The notes below the pieces were generated by a model. It was not told the DNA's origin. It did no database searches and saw only the letters and a list, made by a program, of their open reading frames with translations. DNA of 40,202 nucleotides, taken from positions 1-40,202 of the forward strand of contig JAFPUE010000080.1 of the NCBI GenBank assembly GCA_017395555.1, written 5' to 3'. Both the position numbers and the translations under genes were made by a program. This document shows positions 1-8,200 of the stretch, piece after piece. The stretch comes from Ruminiclostridium sp. (GTDB lineage Bacteria > Bacillota > Clostridia > Oscillospirales > Ruminococcaceae). Positions within the stretch are counted from its first letter, which is position 1. Each line of letters begins with the position of its first letter.

Positions 1-100
1 GATAGCTCTTTTCAGGCATTATGCTTCATATAATAGTGGGTGCTGTATGGGTGCTACCGACAGTTTTTAGCATTTCTCAGCGCGCTTTTCAGGCAAAAAG

Positions 101-135
101 AAAACCTCGCAAACGCAGTGTTTACGAGGTTTTTC
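101..135 (-). terminator. Rho-independent terminator behind the toxin-antitoxin operon
   Basis: A 14-bp stem (101-114 against 120-133, one mismatch) with a 5-base loop is followed on the minus strand by a T-rich run (TTTTCTTTTT). It lies about 160 bases beyond the toxin stop and would end the minus-strand transcript. In the rest of 1-294 I see no supportable gene; a 67-codon reading frame there reads straight through this hairpin. The 11-mer CTTTTCAGGCA occurs twice (8-18 and 85-95). Confidence 0.75.
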
Positions 136-294
136 GTTGTTTTTGATAAATAAACCCGTTCGGGAATGATTATCTCTTCGATAAGATTTATTATCGCTTG
201 CATAAGTTTGGATGGCTTTATAAAGGCATTTGTGATATTGTGTGAGTACTACGAGAGTGATATGGAGCAATTCTCAGCACATCTTAGCAAGTTT

Positions 295-609
295 TCATTT
301 CAATAGTTTCCTGATGTCCCGTCCCGCATAGATGACACGAGCTACCGTTATCGTCTTGCCGGGTTCATCGACCCAATAGAAGACATCGTAGTTTCTGACA
401 ACGATCTTTCTGTACTCTTGCTTTAACGGTTTTATCGGGATATACAGCGGATACATATACGGCTGTTCGGCTGCCGCTGAGACTCTTTCGGAAATATCCT
501 CCGCAAGCCTGTCTGCCGCGCTTGGGTTGTCCAATTCAACTCCGATATATTTTGAAAGCTCGACAAGATCGTGCAATGCAATGGGAAGGTACACTATTTT
601 GTACATCAT
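295..609 (-). CDS. RelE/ParE-family type II toxin
   Basis: A 104-residue protein with the RelE/ParE toxin layout: an N-terminal strand (MMYKIVYLPIALHDL), two helices with the alternating pattern usual for the family, and a C-terminal sheet ending in the ARVIYAGRDIRKLL-type tail. Most RelE/ParE proteins are 90-105 residues, so it looks full length. Family members are ribosome-dependent mRNA endonucleases (RelE/YoeB branch) or gyrase poisons (ParE branch); sequence alone does not decide which. Its ATG overlaps the stop of the upstream antitoxin (ATGA at 606-609), so the two are translationally coupled. The antitoxin-first order is typical. Function is inferred from family and pairing. Confidence 0.88.
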   Translation of the reverse strand: MMYKIVYLPIALHDLVELSKYIGVELDNPSAADRLAEDISERVSAAAEQPYMYPLYIPIKPLKQEYRKIVVRNYDVFYWVDEPGKTITVARVIYAGRDIRKLLK

Positions 610-875
610 TTGCCCCTCGCAGCCGCTTTCATGGCTTCAAGCACATCTTTCTGTGAAAAACGCTCATTCGTCTCCGAGGCTTGTCTTTCAGCTTCGGCGA
701 GCTTGGAATATACCTCACTGTCAAACTGCAAATTTTCATACGCTTCCATGCTCATAACCACCATATCGCCATACCCGTTTTTAGTGAGGAATACCGGCTG
801 TGCCGTTTCATGAACGGTTCGGGATATATCGGCAAAATTATTTCTGAGGTCCGAGACCGGTCTTATCATACTCAT
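606..875 (-). CDS. Phd/YefM-family antitoxin
   Basis: An 89-residue protein with the Phd/YefM signature: an N-terminal DNA-binding half starting MSMIRPVSDLRNNFADI, then the conserved strand and helix with FLTKNGYGDMVVMSMEAYENL. The charged C-terminal half (residues about 55-89) is the expected toxin-binding segment. These antitoxins neutralise a RelE/ParE or Doc toxin and repress their own operon. It is the first gene of the pair and the toxin ORF overlaps its stop by 4 bases. A consensus promoter lies about 20 bases upstream and a GGGG-type ribosome site precedes the ATG. Confidence 0.88.
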   Translation of the reverse strand: MSMIRPVSDLRNNFADISRTVHETAQPVFLTKNGYGDMVVMSMEAYENLQFDSEVYSKLAEAERQASETNERFSQKDVLEAMKAAARGK

Positions 876-893
876 AGTATCACCCCTGACTAT

Positions 894-922
894 ATTTTAG
901 CATAATTATGATAAATTGTCAA
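894..922 (-). promoter_or_regulatory. Toxin-antitoxin promoter with internal palindrome
   Basis: On the minus strand: TTGACA (917-922), a 17-base spacer, TAAAAT (894-899). The spacer contains the perfect 10-base palindrome CATAATTATG at 901-910, a plausible operator for autoregulation by the antitoxin. The operator role is inference; the promoter match is direct. Confidence 0.75.
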
Positions 923-974
923 GAGCGTTTATTCAAAAGCACCCAAATATCCGGAAAACAATTTGTAAAGGAAA

Positions 975-1023
975 AAATCTATTTCCCAAAAATAAAAAAA
1001 TATTGATTTCGGGAAATAGATTT
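975..1023. repeat. Left copy of 49-bp inverted element before AAA/DUF4143 gene
   Basis: Perfect 13-bp arms (975-987 and 1011-1023; AAATCTATTTCCC and its complement) are separated by 23 bases. A related copy in opposite orientation sits directly after the gene (2254-2303), also with a 23-base spacer. The right arm overlaps the spacer between the -35 and -10 boxes of the gene's promoter, so it could be an operator. The paired arrangement would also fit ends of a small mobile cassette. Confidence 0.8.
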
Positions 1024-1031
1024 GATATAAT
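1003..1031 (+). promoter_or_regulatory. Promoter of AAA/DUF4143 gene 1
   Basis: TTGATT (1003-1008), 17-base spacer, TATAAT (1026-1031). The spacer holds the GGGAAATAGATTT arm of the inverted repeat, so a protein bound to the repeat would block polymerase. GGAG at 1041-1044 is the ribosome site for the ATG at 1056. Confidence 0.75.
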
Positions 1032-1055
1032 ATATACAAAGGAGCGTGAGAGCGT

Positions 1056-2249
1056 ATGAAACTGATAGAAAGAAGCGATTATCTCAATAAAATCGTCAGC
1101 GTGATCGGCACACCTGATATTAAGGTCATCACCGGTGTTCGCCGAAGCGGAAAATCCAAACTGCTTGAAGCATTCAAGAGGTATGTTACCGCGAATGTGC
1201 CGAATGCCAATATTATACACATTAATTTCAATCTGCCCGATTTTGACGGACTGACTGAATATCGTCCTTTGTATGACCATATCAATGCCTCTTTTAAAGA
1301 GAGAGTAGAAAACTTCGTTCTGATAGATGAGGTACAGATGTGCCACAACTTCGAGAAAGCAATAAACGGACTGCACGCACTGGAGAAATTCGATATATAT
1401 ATCACAGGCTCAAATGCGTTCCTGTTAAGCTCCGATCTTGCTACGCTGTTTACGGGAAGGACCTTTGAGATCAAGGTTTATCCTTTCTCGTTTGCCGAGT
1501 ATGTGAAATACTTTGAATATACCGATTTGTATTCTGCGTTTGATAAATATGTCATCGAAGGCGGTATGGCCGGCTCGTATATTTATAAAGACAGAGAAGC
1601 AAAATATTACTATATCGCCGAGGTATTTAATACTTTGATAATCAGAGACATCCATCAGAAGTATAAGATACGCAATACTGCACTTATGGACAGACTTGCG
1701 GATTACCTCATGGATAATATTTCAAACCTGACATCTGCACGAGCCGTCACAGATACCTTCAACAACCATAAAGATAAGATCAATCATAAAACCGTTGGTA
1801 AATATATGCAGTATCTCTGCAATGCGTTCGCTCTTTATAAAATATGTCGTTATGATATTAAAGGAAAGAAATATCTGTCAACAAATGAAAAATACTACCT
1901 GAGTGACCATTCATTCCGATACGCAAAGCTCGGAACAAAGAACTTGGACTATGGCAGAACGCTCGAAAACATTGTTGCAATTGAGCTTCTGCGGCGCGGA
2001 TATGAGGTCTCTGTGGGCGTTCTCTACAAGAAAGAGGTAGATTTTGTTGCAATAAAGCGCGATGAAAAGATATATATAAAGGTTTCGGACAATATATCCG
2101 ACGAAAATACATTTCAGCGCGAAGTATCTCCGCTTTTATCCATTAATGACGCATATCCCAGGATGCTGATTGCAAGGACCCACCATGAAGCCTATCAGTA
2201 TGAAGGCATTAAGATTGTTGACTTTTCCGAATGGCTTACAAGCATATAA
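1056..2249 (+). CDS. AAA ATPase with DUF4143 domain (copy 1)
   Basis: A 397-residue protein of the AAA_14/DUF4143 family. The N-terminal ATPase has Walker A GVRRSGKS (residues 27-34) and Walker B with sensor-like FVLIDEVQMC near residue 90. The C-terminal half carries the DUF4143 / PD-(D/E)xK-like block LENIVAIELLRRGYEV followed by KEVDFVAI and IYIKVS, a nuclease-like fold seen throughout this family. Length is normal (about 380-430). The cellular role of the family is poorly defined; members are abundant in gut Firmicutes and Bacteroidetes and often sit singly in accessory DNA. This one is monocistronic, with its own promoter, and is bracketed by inverted ~49-bp elements. A paralogue lies at 17611-18828. 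Confidence 0.9.
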   Translation: MKLIERSDYLNKIVSVIGTPDIKVITGVRRSGKSKLLEAFKRYVTANVPNANIIHINFNLPDFDGLTEYRPLYDHINASFKERVENFVLIDEVQMCHNFEKAINGLHALEKFDIYITGSNAFLLSSDLATLFTGRTFEIKVYPFSFAEYVKYFEYTDLYSAFDKYVIEGGMAGSYIYKDREAKYYYIAEVFNTLIIRDIHQKYKIRNTALMDRLADYLMDNISNLTSARAVTDTFNNHKDKINHKTVGKYMQYLCNAFALYKICRYDIKGKKYLSTNEKYYLSDHSFRYAKLGTKNLDYGRTLENIVAIELLRRGYEVSVGVLYKKEVDFVAIKRDEKIYIKVSDNISDENTFQREVSPLLSINDAYPRMLIARTHHEAYQYEGIKIVDFSEWLTSI

Positions 2250-2253
2250 TGCT

Positions 2254-2303
2254 AATCTGTTTCCCGATTTTGAGATTTTTTCGGTTTTGGGAAACAGATT
2301 TTT
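2254..2303. repeat. Right, inverted copy of the 49-bp element after AAA/DUF4143 gene 1
   Basis: Perfect 12-bp arms (AATCTGTTTCCC at 2254-2265, complement at 2289-2300) are separated by 23 bases, five bases after the gene's stop. Read on the minus strand it aligns with 975-1023 at about 80% identity without gaps. The one changed arm pair (A-T in the left copy, G-C here) is compensated on both sides, so pairing is conserved. A short T run follows, so it may also act as a terminator. 2304-2527 contains no gene I can support. Confidence 0.75.
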
Positions 2304-2527
2304 GATTTATAGGCTCATATTCTTTAAGTAGGATTGACCCCGTCTGTGCGGGGAAAAGTCAAGCGTGATTATGGGGTTCTGTTGATTACCCATAAAGAAC
2401 TCCCCGCCGACAGCAATCAACCCGCGGCAACTATTCAATCGTGTAGTATGAGCACAATAGAAAATTCAGACCAGATGGAATCAAGTCAGTCTTATTACTT
2501 TAACACATATAAAACGCAACGATCTTG

Positions 2528-3145
2528 TTATATAACTGAATATTTTACATTATTTCCCTTATCTGCGACTTTTTTCACCTTCCCGGCAAAGAGCATTTCA
2601 TCAACTGCCTGCGAAAGTTTTTTAGTAATGCCCTTATATCCCATTGCCGCCGCAAGCTCGGTAAGAAGCAGCGGCTTTTCTTTCAGCGCCGCGAGTATCT
2701 TTTCCTCGTAGGCGCGCTTTTTGTCGGATTTTTTATCCGTTGCAATAAAATAACTGTGAACGGGGATAGTGACAGACAGAAAGCCGCGCTGATCGTCCAT
2801 TTCAAACCGCGGCAGTCCGGAACCGTTCTCCGTCAGAGCCCGTATCGCGTTCGGGAAACCGGTGTTCCTGCCCTCGATGAGTTTCAGTTCCTTCAGGAAA
2901 TCGCCTATCCTGCGGTTGCGGTACACTCGTATTTTGCAATTGTTGTGACTGGATTCGGAGATGCAAGCGCCGAAGCCGGGGAAACTCGTTATAATGTACC
3001 CGCCGCCAAGATTGTCTATGTCGTTGGCAAAAGCGCAGATCGTGTGAATGATCGCATTCGGGTTAAAGTCGCTCTTGAACTCTATGCGTGTGGATTCAAC
3101 TATTTTGCTGTTTATGAGATCATCAATGTTTACCGGAATTGCCAT
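2528..3145 (-). pseudogene. AlbA_2/RecG-like regulator with large internal deletion
   Basis: The first ~50 of 205 residues match the AlbA_2 (Schlafen AAA_4-like) start of putative RecG-like transcriptional regulators: VESTRIEFKSDFNP, then HTICAFANDIDNLGGGYI. Immediately after, the sequence jumps to the far C-terminal part (ITSFPGFG, then YRNRRIGDFLKELKLIEGRNTGFP), and ends in a winged-helix-like segment. Full family members as I remember them are about 450-550 residues, so roughly 250-300 central residues, including most of the ATP-binding-like core, are missing while the frame is kept. Promoter and ribosome site are intact. Either a decayed gene or a retained mini-protein. Confidence 0.7.
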
Positions 3146-3168
3146 AGATTAAGCCCCCTCTCGATATT

Positions 3169-3197
3169 ATTATACAACCGTTCGATAGTTTTGTCAG
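3169..3197 (-). promoter_or_regulatory. Promoter of the AlbA_2 remnant
   Basis: Minus strand: CTGACA (3192-3197), 17-base spacer, TATAAT (3169-3174), about 23 bases before the start codon with a GAGAGGGGG ribosome site. The -35 region is embedded in a cluster of GTTCGACA-like repeats. Confidence 0.7.
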
Positions 3198-3265
3198 GCC
3201 GTTCGACACAATTTTGTCGAGTTGTTCGACAAAAATCGAGACAGCTTTGTCGTATGACGACAAAG
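3179..3265. repeat. Cluster of TTCGACAA-type half-sites between divergent promoters
   Basis: Three direct repeats of the form (C/T)(C/T)GTTCGA(C/T)A start near 3179, 3199 and 3222; short TTTGTC(G/A) boxes lie between and after them. A 9-bp perfect inverted repeat (CTTTGTCGT 3245-3253, complement 3257-3265) follows. The cluster lies between the minus promoter at 3169-3197 and the plus promoter at 3303-3331. This looks like a multi-site operator. The cognate regulator is not identified; the AlbA_2 protein itself is a candidate. Confidence 0.55.
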
Positions 3266-3302
3266 TCCATTAGTTATAACATCAGAAAGTATCCGCGTTT
3301 AC

Positions 3303-3331
3303 TTGACACCGCATCCTAATTCTGTTATAAT
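3303..3331 (+). promoter_or_regulatory. Promoter of the GltD-like oxidoreductase
   Basis: TTGACA (3303-3308), 17-base spacer, TATAAT (3326-3331): a perfect consensus. It leaves a leader of about 135 bases before the ATG at 3476, in which I recognise no riboswitch or strong hairpin. Confidence 0.8.
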
Positions 3332-3475
3332 AAACACATTAATGGAACCTCTAAGTATGTGCAAACTGAATCATTATGCTTGTTTTCGTTTACTGCTTGT
3401 TCAATGTCGGATCTGTATTGTTTTAGAGTATGGGTAGATTGAAGTCAGCATTTAGTTTTTCGGGAGGAAATATCT

Positions 3476-4708
3476 ATGTCAACGATAAAACAGGAAGCGG
3501 AAAGGTGTTTGAAATGCAAAAAAGCCATGTGTTCGGCACACTGCCCCGCCGCAACGGATATTCCGCAGGTAGTTCAACTTTTTCTTGACGGAAAAATAAA
3601 AAAAGCGGGTGAGATACTTTTCTACAACAATCCGCTTTCCGCCGTCACTTCGATAATTTGTCCGCATGAAAGAAACTGCACAGGTCACTGTGTGCGTGGA
3701 ATAAAGGGTGAACCTGTAATGTTTTACCGTATCGAGGAATTCGTTTCAAGATTTTATCTTGAAACACTCGATATTCCGGAAATAAAAAAGAACGGGATCA
3801 AAGTCGCCGTTGCCGGATCAGGTCCCGCAGGGATAACTATGTCCCTTCTACTGCTGCTTAACGGCTATGACGTTACGCTTTTTGAGGCAGAGGACAGCAT
3901 CGGAGGCGTACTGAAATACGGTATCCCCCCGTTCAGACTTCCGAGAGAGATCTTGGATATGTATAAGGATATTATGCTTAAAATGGGCTTGCACTTCCGA
4001 CCGAACACAAGAATAGGTACCAACATAATGATAGAAGACCTTTTCCCGGACGGATATAAAGCGATATTTGTCGCAACAGGCACCGGCAGACCTAACAAAT
4101 TAGGGCTTATAGGAGAAACGCTTGGACACGTTCACTTTGCGGTAGATTATCTGAAATCACCGGCAGCGTTCAAACTTGGGAACAGAGTTGCAGTCGTCGG
4201 CGCGGGCAATGTTGCTATCGATGCGGCACGAACTGCGATCAGGCGTTCGCATTCTCATGTTACGATACTTCATTTTATGGGTGAAGAAAACATGACGGCA
4301 AACCATGAAGAGGTTGAAATGGCGCAGCTCGAAGGAGTGGAATTTATCCACTTTGCGCAGGCTGTCCGTATAAAAGAGGACTCTGTCAGATGCGTTCGTG
4401 TGAATCGTATTGAGAATGCGGACGGCACCTTCAGCTTTGAAGAAGATTATTCAGACGTTTTCGATGTGCCGGCTGATTCCGTTATAATCGCCATCGGTCA
4501 GGGTCCCGGTGCGGATATGAAAGCCGCCGGTGTCAAGCTGACACAGAAAGGCCTTCTTGACGTAAATGAATATGGAGAGACCACACTCCCCGGAGTATTT
4601 GCCGCAGGAGACATTGTATCCGGTCCGAAAACGGTTATTGAAGCTGTCGCATTCACAAAAAAAGTATTCAGCAAAATGGATGAATACATGAAAAGCGAAA
4701 CTCGTTAG
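3476..4708 (+). CDS. GltD-like NAD(P)/FAD Fe-S oxidoreductase
   Basis: A 410-residue flavoprotein of the glutamate-synthase small-subunit / dihydropyrimidine-dehydrogenase N-terminal type. It has an Fe-S N-terminus with Cys 11, 14, 19, 23 and 62, 68, 72, expected to bind two [4Fe-4S] clusters. A first dinucleotide site, VAGSGPAG (112-119), binds FAD; a second, VAVVGAGNVAIDAAR (238-252), binds NAD(P)H; the closing FAD motif is GVFAAGDI (373-380). Such proteins pass electrons from NAD(P)H through FAD and the clusters to a partner. No large glutamate synthase, PreA or NfnA-like partner is nearby, so the acceptor is unknown. At 410 residues it is somewhat shorter than GltD (about 460-490). Start chosen from the GGGAGG site at 3461-3466. 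Confidence 0.88.
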   Translation: MSTIKQEAERCLKCKKAMCSAHCPAATDIPQVVQLFLDGKIKKAGEILFYNNPLSAVTSIICPHERNCTGHCVRGIKGEPVMFYRIEEFVSRFYLETLDIPEIKKNGIKVAVAGSGPAGITMSLLLLLNGYDVTLFEAEDSIGGVLKYGIPPFRLPREILDMYKDIMLKMGLHFRPNTRIGTNIMIEDLFPDGYKAIFVATGTGRPNKLGLIGETLGHVHFAVDYLKSPAAFKLGNRVAVVGAGNVAIDAARTAIRRSHSHVTILHFMGEENMTANHEEVEMAQLEGVEFIHFAQAVRIKEDSVRCVRVNRIENADGTFSFEEDYSDVFDVPADSVIIAIGQGPGADMKAAGVKLTQKGLLDVNEYGETTLPGVFAAGDIVSGPKTVIEAVAFTKKVFSKMDEYMKSETR

Positions 4709-4836
4709 GGTACAAGACCCACTAACCTGAACTTCCGGCGTTTTTCTCATTCAAACCTCAAACGGGAATATAAATCGAACCCCCTGCTAAGCAACTTGAC
4801 ATATGTCATGTATTATTGCGAATCAAAATACTATTA

Positions 4837-4880
4837 TTAAAAAACGGCTCCCCTCGGCCATTCCGAAGGGAGCTTTATTG
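4837..4880 (-). terminator. Terminator behind the truncated amidase
   Basis: An 11-bp stem with one mismatch (4847-4857 against 4863-4873), 5-base loop, and six T residues on the minus-strand 3' side. It begins about 11 bases beyond the stump's stop codon. Confidence 0.8.
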
Positions 4881-4883
4881 TAT

Positions 4884-5084
4884 TCAGGGAGTTGTTGTTA
4901 ACAGATATGTCGGGTGCCCCGCGTCAAGCACGATCACCTGCCGTGTCACGGTCTCCGCCGCGGCAGCCTGTACCCGTGCCTCATCGCCCGCTCTTACGCT
5001 TGCCGCAAGCGCGGCGACAGTCACACAGCAGAAGAGCGTGATGATAAACGGTATCTTGTTTTTGAGTATCTTTATGCTTGCCAT
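4884..5084 (-). pseudogene. N-terminal stump of an N-acetylmuramoyl-L-alanine amidase
   Basis: A 66-codon frame: a membrane or signal segment (IPFIITLFCCVTVAALAASV, residues 12-31), a short linker, then RQVIVLDAGHP, the opening of the Amidase_3 catalytic domain (normally V-V/I-L-D-A-G-H-G with the first zinc ligand His). The frame then ends after nine more residues. About 170-200 catalytic residues are missing, so it cannot be an active amidase. A consensus-spaced promoter, an AAAGGAC ribosome site and a terminator all remain, so a short membrane peptide may still be made. The amidase assignment rests on one motif and is moderate. Confidence 0.55.
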
Positions 5085-5149
5085 ATCCCTTGTCCTTTCA
5101 TAGCTTTTTGTACAGAATATGAGACAGGTTCGCGGAATATGACATATAT

Positions 5150-5178
5150 ATTATAGCATATCGCGGCGAAATAAGCAA
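5150..5178 (-). promoter_or_regulatory. Promoter of the amidase stump
   Basis: Minus strand: TTGCTT (5173-5178), 17-base spacer, TATAAT (5150-5155), followed about 55 bases later by AAAGGAC and the ATG at 5084. Confidence 0.65.
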
Positions 5179-5220
5179 TAGAAATTACCCGAAAGCAAGA
5201 CCGCCGGGTATTCATCGCAC

Positions 5221-5260
5221 AAAAAAACTGCGCGGAGCGGTTTGCCCCACGCAGTTTTGT
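5221..5260 (-). terminator. Terminator of the GDSL multi-module gene
   Basis: A stem of 9 bp (AAAACTGCG 5224-5232 with its complement 5250-5258) and a run of seven T on the minus-strand side, starting 10 bases after the stop of the 5268-11021 gene. Confidence 0.85.
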
Positions 5261-5267
5261 TATTATA

Positions 5268-8200
5268 TTACTTTACCTTGATGCTTACGCGATCGCTCTT
5301 CACGAGCTTTGTCCATTTGCCGTCAACACAAGCGCTTACCGCGTAAGTGTAGGTCTTGCCGGACTTGACACCTGTGAAGCGTACAGCCGCATTCGATGTT
5401 TCCTTCACGAGCTTGAGCTTGCCGTTCACGAGCTTGTAAACCCTGTACTTCTCTGCACCGGCAACCTTCTTCCAGCTTGCGGTGATCTTACCGTCTTTCA
5501 CAGTGAGCTTTACGACCGGCTTGAAGTAGCAGTTGAACGAGATCTTGTAGCCGGTGGGAGCATCGCTTATCACTCCGCCCTGCTTTACCTTGAGCGTGAA
5601 CTTGTAGGTAAAGTTGTTCTTGGCGTTCTTAATTGTGATCTTTGTCTTTGATGTCTCGGCTATCTGAACCAGCTTGCCGTCCTTTTCGCAGTAAAGAACG
5701 TACTTCGATACCGCGGATATCTTGTCCCAGCCGGCCGTGATGCTGTTATCGGCGTTGAGTTTTGCCCACATCTTCACGTTCGTGCGGTTCTGGCTGCTGC
5801 AGTCACCGGAAGAAGAGGAACTTCCGGTGGAAGTTCCGCCAGAGCTGCCAGAAGAAGTCGGCTTGGAAGGTCCGCTGGGTGTTATCCATCTCGCCGTGAT
5901 CGTCATGTCATACTCGGGCATTGTTGCGGGTATCGCCTTATCCCAGCCGCCGAATACATATCCCTGCTTCGTGGGAGCTGCCGGAGCGGTTATAGCCTCG
6001 CCGTATTTCTTCGTGATCGGGGATATCTCAGTACCGCCCTTGGTGTCGAATGTGATCGTGTACTCATTCGCCTCATATATCGCCTTCAGCATTATGTTGC
6101 CGGTGAGCTCTGCCGAGAAATCGTACTCTGTTGTGCCGTCGGCGGACCAGAATCTGAATGTACAGCCTTCCTTTTCAGGGTCTGTTTCGGGCTCATCGGC
6201 TTTCTGTCCGGTTGTGCGCTCCTGCTTTTCCGGAACAGGTGAACCGCCGTCCGCGTCAAAGATCACCGTGACACTGCGGCCTATACCGACAGCAACTGTC
6301 GTGTCGGATGACGCATTCTGCGTGTCGGTCTCCTTGAAGCGCACCTTGTACTCTCCTGCCGAAAGACCTGTTATTGTATCGGACGTGATCGCGGTATACT
6401 CGGTCGCTGTGCTCAGCTTGTACTCCATGACGCTGTTCACGCCGGAGATAGTGCCGTCCTTGCTGCCCTCGGAGCTCTCATTCGTCGATGTAAGCCCTGT
6501 CGGAGCTTTGGGACCGTCAGCCTTTTCAATCGTGTAATCCACGCTCGCTGTCTCGCCCTCGACCGTTATCTGCGCTTTGTAGGTACCCGGGTCTGTCGGA
6601 GCCTTACCGAGCTTGTCACCGCCCTTGTAATACTCAATAGCGGTTTCGGAGACTGTAAGCTCGGTTGCCGTGTTGAACACCTCAAGCCCTGTGAGCGTCG
6701 CATTCGGTGTGCCGTTGTCGTTGTACTTCGACTTGGCGGGCTTTACGATAGTCAGCGTTACCTTGTTGTCCGTAAGATCGCAGCCCCCATTTTCGCAGGT
6801 TGCCGTGACAGTCGCACCGCTCGCGCTGTATGTGAAGCTGTGAGTGTGAACAGGCGGTGGTGCGGTAACATATTTCAGCGTATATGTCGTTACAGTGCCT
6901 GTAGTTTCATGATTTATTTCATATCCGTCAAGATCGCCGTCCAGAACCCAATCATCTTTATTTGCGACAAGCCCTGTTGCTGTTGTTGTCCAGCTGTTTG
7001 CCTCAGAGAGTTCGTACTCTTTGCCTTCAATATAGCATTTGAGACTTTCGGGTCTTGTGGCGCGAATGTTGTCATCGTCGTCCCATACTACCGCAATAGT
7101 CGCCTCGTGGGTCTTTTGCAGCGTAATTGTAGTCACAGATTCCTGTACAACCGGTTCGTCTTGCGTATATCCTTCGGGAATTTCCGGTATTGACCATTCC
7201 AGATTATCTTCGGAAAGTCCTGTTACTGTTGCAGACCATTCATTTGACGCATTGAGCTCTTTTTCGGTATCCGCGATTTTCGCTGTGACTTTTTCGGGTC
7301 TTAATTTGTCCTTGTCGTTCGCGTCATCCCATACTATCTGCAAAGTATAATCGTATGTAGGCGCAGACTCATGTGTCAGCGTAATTGTAGTCACAGATTC
7401 CTGTACAACCAGTTCGCTTTGCGTATATCCTTCGGGAACTCCGGAGAGCGTCCAGCTCAGACCGTCTTCGGAAAGTCCTGTTACTGTTGCAGACCATTCA
7501 TTTGACGCATTGAGCTCTATTTCGGTATTCGCGATTTTCGCTGTGACTTTTTCGGGCCTTATGCCGGCACTGTTGTCATCGTCGTCCCATACGACAACAA
7601 CGGTAGCCTCGTAGGTTTGCGGCGCGTTTTCAAACACCGCCATGAACACGGTATCTTTCTTTATCGTGTCATTCTCAAAATCAAACTCCTTACCGTCAAC
7701 GCTCCAATACTTGAAGACCTTGTCGCCGTCCGTCGGGTCGTCCGCGGGCTTGGTGACTGTGCCGGGGGTTCCGGGAACGTATTTTGAATCAAACTCGGTT
7801 GTTCCGTTTATGAACGTCGCCTTTAACGCAGGGACGATTTTCGCGTTGTCTATATTGTTATCGTCCGGGCTGTTGTAATAAGCAAAGTCTGTCGTTCCGA
7901 AAACAAAGAATTTTTTACCTTCGACTATTTTTGTTGTATTCCGATATTTTCCCTGATTGTCGATAAAGTCGTCACCGTTCGTCCATGTGAGGTTTATCTC
8001 TTTTTGATAAAGAGTATAAGGGTGAACGCGAATAGATATACCTACATTATCCTCCACTTTGGGATTAGGTCTTGCGGTAACTTTACCACCGTTTATCTTT
8101 ATGTTGGCACTGGTGATCGCGTGTTGTCTGAACGGTTCTTGTCTTTCACTGAGTTCATAATAACCGCCATCTGCATTGACTATACCGCCATTTATCGTTA

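Noticed and set aside
67-270. 67-codon minus-strand reading frame
   Set aside because: It runs through a clear terminator hairpin, has no ribosome site or promoter, and matches no family I recognise.
971-2305. Target-site duplication around the DUF4143 cassette
   Set aside because: Flanks TTTGTAAAG and ATTTATAGG are only loosely alike; no exact direct repeat supports transposition.
2331-2425. CRISPR array
   Set aside because: Only one repeat-like unit and a weak inverted relative; no regular spacing, no spacers and no cas genes. Kept only as a low-interest finding.
2334-2711. 125-codon plus-strand frame
   Set aside because: Most of it is antisense to the AlbA_2-like coding sequence and its start lies in non-coding DNA without a ribosome site.
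3338-3475. Riboswitch in the leader of the GltD-like gene
   Set aside because: The leader is long but shows no conserved riboswitch core or strong paired stems that I can recognise.
4700-4760. Terminator directly after the GltD-like gene
   Set aside because: GGGT/ACCC pairing with a bulge exists near 4708-4730, but there is no adjacent T run.
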